The notes under the pieces are model-generated. The model was not told where the DNA came from and searched no databases. It was given only the letters and a program-made list of their open reading frames with translations. Of a stretch of 64,000 nucleotides of DNA, positions 8,081 to 17,189 are shown one piece after another (position 1 is the stretch's first letter; every line of letters starts with the position of its first letter). The DNA is from CAJXSN01 sp947492235 (GTDB lineage: Bacteria > Pseudomonadota > Alphaproteobacteria > Sphingomonadales > Sphingomonadaceae). The translations under genes and the position numbers were made by a program. Where the stretch lies: positions 2,356,001 to 2,420,000 of the forward strand of contig NZ_CP170453.1 of NCBI RefSeq assembly GCF_042492175.1, given 5' to 3'.

Positions 8081-9166
8081 ATGAGCCACGCCGTCCACGT
8101 TGAGAAAGCCGACATCACCAATGCTACGCTAGTGGAGGGCACCAACGGCCCGCTGCCCGAGGGCGGCGCGCGCCTGCGGATCGAGAGCTTCTCCGTCACC
8201 GCCAACAATGTCACCTATGCGGTGGTGGGCGACGGGTTCGGTTACTGGAATTTCTTTCCGGCACCGGACGGCAAGGGCATCGTTCCGATGTGGGGCCACG
8301 CCACGGTGGTGGAAGACAACGGCAGCGGGTTGACCGTAGGCGAGCGGGTCTATGGCTATCTGCCCATGGCCTCGCATCTGGACATCATTCCGGGCAAGGT
8401 GAGCGCCAGCGGCTTTGTCGACACCGCCGAGCATCGCCAGCCGATGAGCCCGATTTACAACCAGTATTCGCGCCTCGCTGCCGACCCGGAGCATGACCCC
8501 GAGCGCGAAGGCGAACGGATGATCTTCGGGCCGCTGTTCAAGACCGGCTTCCTGATCGAATATTTCATGCGCAGCGAGGGCTGGTTCGGAGCAGAGACGG
8601 TCATCCTGACCAGCGCGTCCTCCAAAACCGCGATGGGTCTGGCCAGTGTGGCCAAGCAGCTATCGCCGGGCGTGAAGCGCATCGGCCTGACCTCGGCGGG
8701 CAATGTCGATTTCGTTACCCAGACCGGCCTGTACGATCAGGTTGTGGCTTATGACGCAGTCGACACGCTGGAGCAGACGGCGAGTGTCTCGGTCGATTTC
8801 GCCGGGAATGCCAAACTGCTCGCTGCCATCCATGCGCATCTGGGCGACAATCTGAAATATTCCTGCCTCGTGGGCGCGACCCATATCGAGGAGCGCGGCG
8901 CGGGCGGCATGGGCGGGCCGGAAGGCATGGCCGGGCCCAAGCCGGTCCTGTTCTTCGCCCCCGATCACGCGGTTGCGCTGTTCAAGGAACTGGGCCCGGA
9001 AGAGGCGGGCAAGCGACTTGCCAAAGCGTGGCACGGATTCCTCGCCGATGTCGGCAACACAGTGACGATCGAACGCCATCACGGCCTTGCCGCAGCCCGC
9101 GACCAGTTCGCCACGATGGCTGGTGGAACAATCGATCCGTCCGTGGGGATCGTGATCGAGCCCTGA
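8081..9166 (+). CDS. DUF2855 family protein
   Basis: A 361-residue soluble protein resembling the DUF2855 family, which looks like a distant relative of medium-chain dehydrogenases but lacks the classic zinc and GxGxxG motifs. Visible conserved stretches are ANNVTYAVVGDGFGYWNFFP, YGYLPMASHLDIIPG and the nucleotide-fold-like LTSASSKTAMGLA. It is preceded by AAAGGGAGAA. No operon partner: dnaN ends 60 bases upstream and the next gene converges 25 bases downstream. I know of no assigned reaction, and the sequence does not give one. Confidence 0.75.
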   Translation: MSHAVHVEKADITNATLVEGTNGPLPEGGARLRIESFSVTANNVTYAVVGDGFGYWNFFPAPDGKGIVPMWGHATVVEDNGSGLTVGERVYGYLPMASHLDIIPGKVSASGFVDTAEHRQPMSPIYNQYSRLAADPEHDPEREGERMIFGPLFKTGFLIEYFMRSEGWFGAETVILTSASSKTAMGLASVAKQLSPGVKRIGLTSAGNVDFVTQTGLYDQVVAYDAVDTLEQTASVSVDFAGNAKLLAAIHAHLGDNLKYSCLVGATHIEERGAGGMGGPEGMAGPKPVLFFAPDHAVALFKELGPEEAGKRLAKAWHGFLADVGNTVTIERHHGLAAARDQFATMAGGTIDPSVGIVIEP

Positions 9167-9191
9167 ATAAGCCCGCGTCTCAGCGGCTCGC

Positions 9192-10013
9192 TCAGGGCTG
9201 CTTCACTGCATAGCGCTTGAGGCCTGCGGACTGAGCGTCGTGCCGGTCGGCCATCTTGCCCTCCGTATCGGTCTCGGTCGGAACGATGCACCAGCCGCCA
9301 CCCGCTGCCAGCGCCTCGTCTAGTCCGCGCGCCAGCACATCGGGGCCGGGCTGTGCGCGCCAATGATCGCCGACCTCGCCGGGCGTCTGGCGCGCGCCGC
9401 CGAAGCGTTCGGGCCGCGCCTGCGCCGCATTCCAAATGTCTGTGTCTAGTATGCCGGGGCACAGGATGGTGACGCCCACGCCCTTGGGCGCAAGCTCGGC
9501 CATCAGCGCTTCGCCAATCGCGGCGGTCATCTGCTTGGTGGTGGCGTAGAGCGTGTAAGGCCCGCTGACTGGCGTCACCGAAGCAGATGATGCAGTTATC
9601 CCGACATGGCGCGGGCCGCTTTCAGGCATCAGCGGAACAAAGGCCTGTGCCGTCCGGATGGGACCGTAGACATTTACTCCGAGCAGCCAGTCAAGCGCAT
9701 GGGGCTTCGCGTCGAGCACGGTCGTCGCCGAGCCGACGCCTGCGTTGAGCCAAACCAGCGATGGCGCGATATTCGCATCGCTCAGCTCCGTCGCTGCGGC
9801 GAGCACGCTATCATGATCGGACACGTCGCAGGGGAGGGCGCGGCCCTCTGTCGGGCAAAGGTCGATCGTCTCGCGGGCGGCGGCTTCGTCAATATCTACT
9901 GCCGCGATCCGCATCCCCTTTGCGGCAAAGTGGCGGCATAGAAACCGCCCAATCCCTCGGCCCGCTCCGGTGACGAGTGCCCAGTCGCCGGAGCGCGCCG
10001 CGAAAGCGTTCAC
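9192..10013 (-). CDS. SDR family NAD(P)-dependent oxidoreductase
   Basis: A 273-residue classical short-chain dehydrogenase. The cofactor loop is VTGAGRGIGRFL, the NAG motif is LNAGVGSAT, and the catalytic Tyr-x3-Lys is in YTLYATTKQMTAA. A longer C-terminal tail than FabG reaches about residue 270 without a recognised domain. Its ATG overlaps the stop of the D-aminoacylase gene (10010-10013), so the two form an operon. The substrate is unknown; the partner suggests processing of an N-acyl or amide compound, which is only a guess. Confidence 0.8.
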   Translation of the reverse strand: MNAFAARSGDWALVTGAGRGIGRFLCRHFAAKGMRIAAVDIDEAAARETIDLCPTEGRALPCDVSDHDSVLAAATELSDANIAPSLVWLNAGVGSATTVLDAKPHALDWLLGVNVYGPIRTAQAFVPLMPESGPRHVGITASSASVTPVSGPYTLYATTKQMTAAIGEALMAELAPKGVGVTILCPGILDTDIWNAAQARPERFGGARQTPGEVGDHWRAQPGPDVLARGLDEALAAGGGWCIVPTETDTEGKMADRHDAQSAGLKRYAVKQP

Positions 10014-11764
10014 TCGGCCGCTTCCGCAAGCTCAGCGCGTTGCGGGCCACGGATCAGGCCGCCGGGGGTTTCGCCGGTCCATTGGCCGTTGCGGAAGGTA
10101 ACCTTGCCGCCCTTGATTGTCGCGACGTAGCCATCGGCCTTTTGCAGCAAGCGCTTGCCGCCGGCTGGCAGATCGAAGGCGAGCCATGGCTTGCCCAGTT
10201 TTAGGGCGTCCATGTCGATAATGTTCAGATCGGCCAGATAGCCGGGTGCAACGATGCCGCGATCTTCCAGCCCATAGAGCTTGGCAGTGTCCCAGCATTG
10301 CCGCTTTATCGCGTTTTCGAGCGTGATCCGGTCGCCGCGTTTGCGGTTCTTCACCCAGTGTTCGAGCATGAAGGTCGGGCTGGCCGCGTCGCAGATCGTG
10401 CCGCAATGCGCGCCGCCATCGGACAGGGAATTGACCGTGTCGTCGGCGTGTTGCAGCGGGTGGAGGAAATCGAGATTGCCGTCGGCATAGTTCAGGATCG
10501 GCAGGTAGATGAAGCCGGTCGCATCCTCACGGCACAGCATGTCATAGGCGTATTCCTGCGGGTCCACGCCGGCCGCCTGAGCGCGGGCGTTGACGCTGGC
10601 GCTGGCTTCCGGTTCGTAGTCGAAATCCGGGTCCATTTCGTATTGCAATGCCCAGCCCTGGGTGATGACGGCGATCACCGGCAGAATATCCTGCGGGGCC
10701 TCGCTGTAGTCGTTTGCCTCCGACAGCATTTGCGCCTTGAACGCCGGATCGAGCAGCTTTGCCTTCTGCTCGGCCCAGGGCAGGTCCTTGATCGTCTGCC
10801 AGCTGGGGCGGAAGGCGAAGGGGTTCACCGTCCCCTGCCACGCCATGATGATGCCATTGCCGCGCAGGGCGATCTGGGCGACGATATTGGCGCCGTTGTC
10901 GTTCTCTGCCCGCATGGTAGCAATCTGCTCGTCCAGCGGCAGCTCCTTGGCGATGGATTGCAGCGCGGCGAAGGTGACGGGCAGGCCGGTCTCGCGGCTG
11001 AGATTGCCCATCCACTCGAACTCGTTCCAATCCCGCATCAAATCGCTGGCCATTTCAAATACGCCGTGGCCTGCGCGGCCCATGGCGCGTCCGATGGCGA
11101 CCAGTTCTTCCGGCGTGGCGGTGGTGCCGGGCACCAATTCGCCATCCACGGATTTATGCAGAACCGTGCGGCTGGTTGAGAAGCCGAGCGCGCCTGCGGC
11201 CACCCCGTCCTGCACGATCTGGGACATCGCGGCGATGTCATCGTCTGTCGGCACAGCGCCCGGTTCCTCCCGGTCTTCCAGTACATAGGCGCGCACCGCG
11301 CCGTGCGGCACATGGGTGCCGACATCGACGGTGCGCGGCAGTTTCTCCAGCGCATCGAGATATTCGGGGAAGGTTTCCCAGTCCCAGGTGATTCCCTCGG
11401 CCAAGGCGGTGCCGGGAATATCCTCCACGCCCTCCATCAGGCTGATCAGCCATTCGTGGCGGTCTTTGCGAGCAGGCGCAAAGCCGACGCCGCAATTGCC
11501 CATCACTACGGTGGTGACGCCGTGCCAGCTGGACGGGGCCATTTCCTGATCCCACGTCGCCTGTCCGTCATAATGGGTGTGAATGTCGACAAAGCCGGGG
11601 GAGACGATGTGTCCGCCCGCGTCGATTTCCTCCGCCGCGTCGCCGGACACTGTGCCGACTTGCGCGATCAGGCCGTCCTTCACTGCCACATCGCCCGTGA
11701 AGCGGGGCTGGCCGGTTCCATCGACGATGGTTCCGCCGCGAATGATGAGGTCGTAGGCTGGCAT
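10010..11764 (-). CDS. N-acyl-D-amino-acid deacylase family amidohydrolase
   Basis: A 584-residue metal-dependent amidohydrolase. The N-terminal beta domain starts MPAYDLIIRGGTIVDGTGQP; the first metal ligands are in PGFVDIHTHYDGQATWD, and HGVTTVVMGNCGVGFAP is the D-aminoacylase signature with its conserved Cys. Further conserved pieces are GALGFSTSRT and LSDGGAHCGTICDA with a metal or catalytic Asp. The family hydrolyses N-acyl-D-amino acids and similar amides. No signal peptide is visible. It leads a two-gene operon with the SDR at 9192. Substrate preference cannot be deduced. Confidence 0.85.
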   Translation of the reverse strand: MPAYDLIIRGGTIVDGTGQPRFTGDVAVKDGLIAQVGTVSGDAAEEIDAGGHIVSPGFVDIHTHYDGQATWDQEMAPSSWHGVTTVVMGNCGVGFAPARKDRHEWLISLMEGVEDIPGTALAEGITWDWETFPEYLDALEKLPRTVDVGTHVPHGAVRAYVLEDREEPGAVPTDDDIAAMSQIVQDGVAAGALGFSTSRTVLHKSVDGELVPGTTATPEELVAIGRAMGRAGHGVFEMASDLMRDWNEFEWMGNLSRETGLPVTFAALQSIAKELPLDEQIATMRAENDNGANIVAQIALRGNGIIMAWQGTVNPFAFRPSWQTIKDLPWAEQKAKLLDPAFKAQMLSEANDYSEAPQDILPVIAVITQGWALQYEMDPDFDYEPEASASVNARAQAAGVDPQEYAYDMLCREDATGFIYLPILNYADGNLDFLHPLQHADDTVNSLSDGGAHCGTICDAASPTFMLEHWVKNRKRGDRITLENAIKRQCWDTAKLYGLEDRGIVAPGYLADLNIIDMDALKLGKPWLAFDLPAGGKRLLQKADGYVATIKGGKVTFRNGQWTGETPGGLIRGPQRAELAEAAE

Positions 11765-11828
11765 GTTTCTCTCCGTTTCTTTTGCCGTGCCAATACCACA
11801 AGCAGGCCCGCGATGCTAAGCCATCACA

Positions 11829-12737
11829 ATGGATAGATCACCAAGCTGGAACCCGCCCGCCGACAGCGGCATTGCAATCCGATGGGTGGAGGCAAACGGC
11901 CTGACCTTTGAGGTGGCGGAGGCGGGAGCCGAGGAGAACGGCGGCGAGCATCTCGCGCTATGCCTGCACGGCTTTCCTGAATTGCATTATTCGTGGCGCA
12001 ACCAGATCCCCGAGCTGGTCGCGAAGGGCTACCGCGTCTGGGCGCCCAATATGCGCGGCTATGGCGGGACGGATCGCCCCACGGAAGTCCGGGACTATGC
12101 GCTCGACCATCTGACGCAGGATGTTGCGGCGCTGATCGATGCCAGCGGGGCGAAGAAGGTTACGCTGATTGCGCATGACTGGGGCGCGATCGTCGCGTGG
12201 ATGTTCGCCATTCTGAAACTGCGCCCGCTGGAGCGGCTCGTCATCATGAATGTGCCGCATCCCGGCCCTGCGCGGCGCGAGCTGAAGAAATGGCGGCAAT
12301 TCAAGAAGAGCTGGTACATCTTCTTTTTCCAGTTGCCGGGGCTGCCGGAGAAGCTGCTGGGGAGGGGCGATGGCAAGTCCATCGGGCGGCTGTTCGTCAA
12401 GACCTCGAGCAAGCCGGAGAATTTCGGGCCGGAAGTACGCGCGGTCTATAATGCGGCGGCAGCACGGCCCGGAGCGCGCGGCGCCATGGTCAATTATTAC
12501 CGCGCTTTGCTGCGCCACCGCGACGCTGTCGATGCAGGCGATCTCAAGGTTGATTTGCCGACACTGGTGGTGTGGGGCGAGGATGACGTGGCCATCGACA
12601 TCCATTGCCTCGACGGCACGGAGAACTGGGTGCCGGACCTGACTGTCAAACGTCTGCCGGGCGTATCCCATTGGGTGCAGCAGGATGCTCCGGATGAGGT
12701 GAACGCGATTTTGCGGGAGTGGTTACCGGGGGCATGA
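11829..12737 (+). CDS. Alpha/beta hydrolase, epoxide hydrolase/haloalkane dehalogenase-like
   Basis: A 302-residue alpha/beta hydrolase. The oxyanion motif is CLHGFPELHYSWRN. The nucleophile elbow is IAHDWGAIVAWMF, with Asp rather than Ser, as in epoxide hydrolases and dehalogenases. A late acid lies in VVWGEDDVAID and the general-base His in LPGVSHWVQQDAP. The cap region (about residues 140-215) is basic and helical. It is divergent from the D-aminoacylase gene at 65 bases. Epoxide hydrolysis is the more likely reaction given HGFPE, but substrate is unproven. Confidence 0.8.
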   Translation: MDRSPSWNPPADSGIAIRWVEANGLTFEVAEAGAEENGGEHLALCLHGFPELHYSWRNQIPELVAKGYRVWAPNMRGYGGTDRPTEVRDYALDHLTQDVAALIDASGAKKVTLIAHDWGAIVAWMFAILKLRPLERLVIMNVPHPGPARRELKKWRQFKKSWYIFFFQLPGLPEKLLGRGDGKSIGRLFVKTSSKPENFGPEVRAVYNAAAARPGARGAMVNYYRALLRHRDAVDAGDLKVDLPTLVVWGEDDVAIDIHCLDGTENWVPDLTVKRLPGVSHWVQQDAPDEVNAILREWLPGA

Positions 12738-12748
12738 GAGGGTATTGG

Positions 12749-12901
12749 GCGCTCACAGAGGCACAAAGGCACAGAGGTCTTCTTCAGGGCTGCTTCCTCG
12801 CGGCGAAGCCGCAATAACCCGTCTGGCTGAGCCGCTGAAGCAATAGCGCTTGGGGCGCAACGCGCGCGCACATCTCTGTGCCTCCGTGCCTCTGTGAGCG
12901 C
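12749..12901. mobile_element. 153-bp MITE-like nested palindrome with octamer arms
   Basis: Two 28-bp inverted arms, 12749-12776 and 12874-12901, match with two mismatches. Like the fab cassette arms, each is three tandem units around CAGAG (CACAGAGG, CACAAAGG, CACAGAG) after a GCGCT lead. The core has a second 10-bp stem (12782-12791 with 12830-12840, one bulged base) and an inner hairpin GCGGC-GAA-GCCGC at 12800-12812. No open frame fits. It sits between two convergent genes (stops at 12737 and 12956). I read it as a non-autonomous relative of the element at 5486-5937; that kinship is inference. Confidence 0.6.
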
Positions 12902-12921
12902 TAAATTAAACTAGAGAACAG

Positions 12922-12950
12922 TCTCCGCACCTCAGCGTCTCGGCGCGAAA
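12922..12950. repeat. Degenerate single copy of the fab-cassette arm
   Basis: Read on the minus strand, this stretch aligns with the arm at 5486-5513 with about five substitutions and one gap. It retains TTTCGCGC, GAGACGC and a final GGAGA. It lies 21 bases beyond the 153-bp palindrome and 6 bases before the phaZ stop. No matching partner arm is visible on the other side, so it may be a remnant. Confidence 0.45.
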
Positions 12951-12955
12951 CCCTG

Positions 12956-13816
12956 CTAAGCCGCCTTCAGGGCCTCACCCTCTGGCGCATCAAGGAAGGC
13001 GCGCAGCTTGGCGATGCTCTCGTCTGCGTGGGTCAGCAGGAACAGATGCCCGCCGCCTTCGACCATATGCAGCTCGCTGTTGGGGATCAGGCTGCGCAGC
13101 ATCTTGCCGTTGATCGGCAGAACGATCTGGTCGTCATCGCCCATCATGATCAGCGTGTCCTTGGTGAGAAACGGCAGGGCAGGCGCGCTGGTCCAGCCGA
13201 GCATGCAGAGCAGCTGGTATACATAGCCGCGCGGGCTGGGCGGTTTCAGGCGGCCGATATGGCTGTCCTTCTGGTGGGCAGCGCCATCCTTGTCCAGGCC
13301 GCCATACAGCGTGGCAAAGTGCTCGTTCATATAGTCGGCATCGATGTAGCGGCGCGGATTGGCCATCTTGGTGAAGGCCGCCGGATTGCCCGGTACCATC
13401 AGCATTCCAGCGGTAGTTGCGGCCAGCACCAGACGGCGCACAAGGCCGGGATGCTGCAGGGTAAAGTGTTGCGCCATCGCGCCGCCCCAGCTGACGCCCA
13501 TGACATCGCATTCATCGACGCCAAATCGCTTCAGAAGCTGCGCTGCGGTCCAGCTCATAGTGAAGGGGTTGTAGGGCAGCAGCGGGTCTGGGCTCTCGCC
13601 AGTGCCAGGCATGTCGAACATGATGAATCCGCGATCGGTCATCGCCTCGGCCAGCGGAGCGACCGCTTCGATATTCGCGCCAATGCCGTTGAAGAACAGG
13701 ATCGGTGGGTGGTCGCTGGGTTCATCCAGACGCCAGCGGGCCACCCGCAATGCGCGGCCGCCGACCTGCTCGATTCCGATCTCGCAGGTCATCGGTTCGT
13801 CTTTGGATGCTGTCAT
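12956..13816 (-). CDS. phaZ: Intracellular poly(3-hydroxyalkanoate) depolymerase
   Basis: A 286-residue alpha/beta hydrolase with the pattern of Pseudomonas-type granule-associated PhaZ: ILFFNGIGANIEAVAPLA, nucleophile elbow DVMGVSWGGAMAQHF, LVLAATTAGMLMVPGNPAA, the PRRYIDADY segment, GWTSAPALPF, the acid in MGDDDQIVLPI, and the His in GGGHLFLLTHADE. These enzymes release hydroxyacids from stored PHA. It lies 42 bases downstream of the class I phaC start-to-stop unit (phaC stop at 13858), so a phaC-phaZ operon is likely. Assignment as a depolymerase rests on family pattern plus neighbour. Confidence 0.85.
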   Translation of the reverse strand: MTASKDEPMTCEIGIEQVGGRALRVARWRLDEPSDHPPILFFNGIGANIEAVAPLAEAMTDRGFIMFDMPGTGESPDPLLPYNPFTMSWTAAQLLKRFGVDECDVMGVSWGGAMAQHFTLQHPGLVRRLVLAATTAGMLMVPGNPAAFTKMANPRRYIDADYMNEHFATLYGGLDKDGAAHQKDSHIGRLKPPSPRGYVYQLLCMLGWTSAPALPFLTKDTLIMMGDDDQIVLPINGKMLRSLIPNSELHMVEGGGHLFLLTHADESIAKLRAFLDAPEGEALKAA

Positions 13817-13857
13817 GCGGTGCGACCCCTTCAGTAATTGGGACCGCCCCTCCGCGG

Positions 13858-15546
13858 TCAGACCTCTTCCACTACGTACAGACCGGGGGCCGGGTCCAGT
13901 GGTTTATGTTTGGCATTCCCCAATTTGGACGGTGCCGCGACTTTCTTGCCGGAGCGGGCGTGAATCCAGTCGATCCAGAAAGGCCACCAGCTGCCGGCGA
14001 CTTCTTCCGTGCCTTGCAGCCACTCATCGGCGGTTTCGGGCAATTTGCCCTTCTTCTTCTGGACGAAATACTTCGCCTTGGGATTGCCGGGAGGGTTCAG
14101 AATGGCCTGCATATGGCCGGACTGGCTGAGGACATAGGTGATGTCTTTCGAGCCAAACAGCTGCGTCGAGCGATAGGTCGCTTTCCACGGCGTGATGTGA
14201 TCGGTCACTCCGCCAAGGATGAACAGGTCGCTCGTCACCTTGCTCAGATCGACCATGTGATCGGCCATTTCGACTTCGCCCTTCTTGGTGAAGGCGAGGG
14301 TTTCGAACAGGGTGAGGAAATCGCCCATCAGGCTGGCCGACAGATTGGTCGCATCGGCATTCCAGAACAGGACATCGAACGCTGGCGGGTCTTCGCCCAG
14401 CAGATAATTGTTGATGACGTAGTTCCAGATCAGATCATTGGGCCGCAGCCATGCGAAACCGCGTGCCAGACTGTCGCCTTCGATCACGCCCTTCTTCGCG
14501 GCGCGCTTGCGGGCCAGCGCCAGACCGTTTTCGCTGATCAGTGAGCCGGCCTCGATGTCGTTCTGCTTGGGGTGCAGCACGCAGACCATCAGCGTCAGCG
14601 TGCCGAGCAGATCGCTGCCGTCGGATGCGAGTTTGCTCGCCAGTGTCGCAGCCGTCTGTCCGCCGGAGCAGCCGGCCGAGACATTGACCTTCTTAGATCC
14701 GGTAATGTCGGCCACCGCCTCCATCGCCTGACGGCAGGCCGCGACATAATCGGCCATGTCCCAATGGCCTTGCTCCTTCGACGGGTTGCGCCACGAAATC
14801 ACGAAAGTCTGGACGCCGTTATCAACCTGCATCTTCACGATCGACTTATCCGGCGTCAGATCGTTGATATACATCTTGTTGATCTGCGGCGGGATGGTCA
14901 GCTGCGGCGTCTCGTACACCTCGTCGGTTGTTGGCGCATAATGGATCAGCTCCATAATCTCGGTGCGCAGGACCACGCTGCCTTTCGACGTGGCGACATT
15001 CTCGCCCAGCTTGAAAGGACGTTTGTCGACCTGGCTGACCATACCCTTGTTCTCGGTCAGGTCGGTATAGGCGTTTTTCAGGCCCTTGATGAGCGAGAGA
15101 CCTCCGCTGTCGATCAGGCGCTTCTGCGCGGTCGGGTTGCCCATGAGCGTATTGGTCGGGGCAAGAGAATCGATGATGATATTGGAGATGAACCGCGCAC
15201 GGTCTTTCTCCAGCGCATCCAGATCCAGCTCCTCCAGCCAGTTGGCCATTCCTTTCTGCACCGCGAGATAGTACTGCGCGCCGGCCCGCATGAACGGGTT
15301 GTAGCGCCACGCCGGGTCCATGAACCGCTTGTCTTTGGGGTGAGGGGCCAGCTCGCTCTTGCCGGTCATGATCTTGATCATGTCCATGCCCATTTCCTGA
15401 CTGTGGCGCATCAGGCGCTGCGGATCGGAAGCCGTTTCGCGCAGCAGCACGGCCACCGCGCCGATAATGTCCTCACGCGTGAGGCCGATCAGGGGGCCGA
15501 GCGCCGTGGTGGACTGGGCGGCTTCGTCTTCGAGCTGGGTGGTCAT
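13858..15546 (-). CDS. phaC: Class I poly(R)-hydroxyalkanoate synthase
   Basis: PhaC polymerises (R)-3-hydroxyacyl-CoA into storage granules. At 562 residues it has class I length. The lipase-like box with nucleophile Cys is SAGCSGGQTAATL, the Asp is in LGGVTDHITPWKATY, and the His is in LSQSGHMQAILNPPG. The N-terminal region carries the family's DPAWRYNPFMRAGAQYYLA. I start at ATG 15546 (MTTQLEDEAAQ), which has AGAGGA about 12 bases upstream. The same frame extends to 15618 but adds unlike residues. A GCACGG/CCGTGC hairpin lies in the leader around 15582-15601. phaZ follows. Confidence 0.93.
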   Translation of the reverse strand: MTTQLEDEAAQSTTALGPLIGLTREDIIGAVAVLLRETASDPQRLMRHSQEMGMDMIKIMTGKSELAPHPKDKRFMDPAWRYNPFMRAGAQYYLAVQKGMANWLEELDLDALEKDRARFISNIIIDSLAPTNTLMGNPTAQKRLIDSGGLSLIKGLKNAYTDLTENKGMVSQVDKRPFKLGENVATSKGSVVLRTEIMELIHYAPTTDEVYETPQLTIPPQINKMYINDLTPDKSIVKMQVDNGVQTFVISWRNPSKEQGHWDMADYVAACRQAMEAVADITGSKKVNVSAGCSGGQTAATLASKLASDGSDLLGTLTLMVCVLHPKQNDIEAGSLISENGLALARKRAAKKGVIEGDSLARGFAWLRPNDLIWNYVINNYLLGEDPPAFDVLFWNADATNLSASLMGDFLTLFETLAFTKKGEVEMADHMVDLSKVTSDLFILGGVTDHITPWKATYRSTQLFGSKDITYVLSQSGHMQAILNPPGNPKAKYFVQKKKGKLPETADEWLQGTEEVAGSWWPFWIDWIHARSGKKVAAPSKLGNAKHKPLDPAPGLYVVEEV

Positions 15547-15703
15547 GGAACGTCGGGTCCTCTGTTTTTCTGCCGTGCTCTTGGCGGCACGGTGCGGAGT
15601 TATTCTCACTTGTAGCAATACGGTTCATGCAGGCAGCCTGTTCCGCGCGCAAGATGCCGTATGGGTCAGGTGCCATTCGGGTACGTATTCCCGGCAGCCT
15701 CGC

Positions 15704-17026
15704 CTAGCTCTCTCCGGCGGCAATCATCGCCTCGACGTCGACAAATTTCTCGCGCGGTGCCCCGTCCCGTGCGGCGGCGACTTCCGCTGCATCGATCTTC
15801 TGCCAATCGCTGAAGCGTACGGGCGTGATGCCGTGTTCTTCGGCGAAGCGATCGAAGCCAGCCGCGCCTTGTTTCGAGCCGGTGTCGATGGCCTTGGATG
15901 CAAGATCTGCAGCGATAAGATCGGCAATTGCGTAGCCGTCTGGCCGGTTGGTGCCGATGGTCCCGCTTGGTCCGCGCCGGGCCCAACCAACACAATATAA
16001 GCCCGGCAGAATGCGTCCCTCGTCATTGGCGAACCGGCCTGCACGGTCATCGAAGGGCACGTCCGGTATCGGCGATGTTCGATAGCCAATACAGGTGATC
16101 ACCAGATCGGCAGGAACGCGGTAGGTCCTCCCGGTCCCGACCGCGCGGCCCGCTTCTACCCGCGTTTCCTCAAGCTCGATTTCCCTTACATTCCCGCCAT
16201 CGCCATGAAACGCGACCGGACTGGCGAACATGTCGAAATCGATATCGATCGCGGCCTCGCCGCGAATGTTTTCGGGAATGGCGGCGAAACTGCGCAGATG
16301 CGTGACAGATTTGCGCAAGCCCGGTTCGAGAAGCGCATCCGCGCTTTCCTCGGGCAAATCCGCCGGATCGACTCTCGGGCTGGCCCGCTCCAGATGCATG
16401 AGCTCGCCCAGCTCCTTGGGCGTCATCATGATCTGATGAGGGCCACGTCGGCCGACAATGGTGATGGCCGTGATATGCGATGCATCCAGCGCATCCAGCG
16501 CGTGTTCGACGATATCCGCGCCGGCAAATTCCCCGCGTGTCTTGGCCAGAATACGGGCGACGTCGAGCGCGACATTGCCCATTCCGATCACCACCGCGTT
16601 CTTGCCCGAGAGATCTGGCGCGAGACCGGCAAATTCGGGATGGCCGTTATACCAGCCAACAAATGCCGCGCTGCCAAAGATATTGGACAGCTCTTTTCCC
16701 GGTATGTCCAATGCCTTGTCGCGCGGCGCTCCGGTCGCGAGCACAACTGCGTGATACAGCCTCTGAAGGTCCGCGATGTTAATATCTTCGCCGACTTTGA
16801 CATTGCCGACAAATCGTACATTCTCGTTGAGCGCGGTCTTCTCGAACCGCCGGGCTACGCCTTTGATCGACTGGTGGTCCGGAGCCACTCCGGTGCGGAT
16901 CAGGCCGTAAGGAACTGGCAGCGCGTCAAAGACATCGATCTGCACCTCCTCGCCCCAGTGTTTCAGCGCTGCCTCGGCAGTGTAATACCCTGCCGGGCCT
17001 GACCCCACGATGGCGATGTGCCGCAT
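15704..17026 (-). CDS. Ferredoxin--NADP+ reductase, adrenodoxin-reductase type (FprA-like)
   Basis: A 440-residue FAD flavoprotein moving electrons between NADPH and ferredoxin. The FAD site is HIAIVGSGPAGYYTAEAAL; the conserved PVPYGLIRTGVAPDH and VARRFE follow; the NADP site is VVIGMGNVALDVARIL; IVGRRGPHQIMMTPKEL and the C-terminal VGWARRGPSGTIGTNRPD are diagnostic. FprA-type enzymes are known from actinobacteria and many proteobacteria. A ferredoxin partner is not nearby, but the KorAB 2-oxoacid:ferredoxin oxidoreductase at 59463-62568 would need one. The gene is divergent from the first GGDEF-EAL gene. Confidence 0.9.
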   Translation of the reverse strand: MRHIAIVGSGPAGYYTAEAALKHWGEEVQIDVFDALPVPYGLIRTGVAPDHQSIKGVARRFEKTALNENVRFVGNVKVGEDINIADLQRLYHAVVLATGAPRDKALDIPGKELSNIFGSAAFVGWYNGHPEFAGLAPDLSGKNAVVIGMGNVALDVARILAKTRGEFAGADIVEHALDALDASHITAITIVGRRGPHQIMMTPKELGELMHLERASPRVDPADLPEESADALLEPGLRKSVTHLRSFAAIPENIRGEAAIDIDFDMFASPVAFHGDGGNVREIELEETRVEAGRAVGTGRTYRVPADLVITCIGYRTSPIPDVPFDDRAGRFANDEGRILPGLYCVGWARRGPSGTIGTNRPDGYAIADLIAADLASKAIDTGSKQGAAGFDRFAEEHGITPVRFSDWQKIDAAEVAAARDGAPREKFVDVEAMIAAGES

Positions 17027-17189
17027 ACAGCGTCCCCCCGATACCTAGGCGAACCATGGCCAGCTTGCGGGTCGGAAACAAGACCCTGAGCGCCCTAGAC
17101 CGTGCAAACTTGGCCAATCGCGGATTAACTCTCTTTGGCAAGGCTGCGGTTTAAGGTTTTTAAACGGCTCCCTGCGCATAAGGCCGCCC

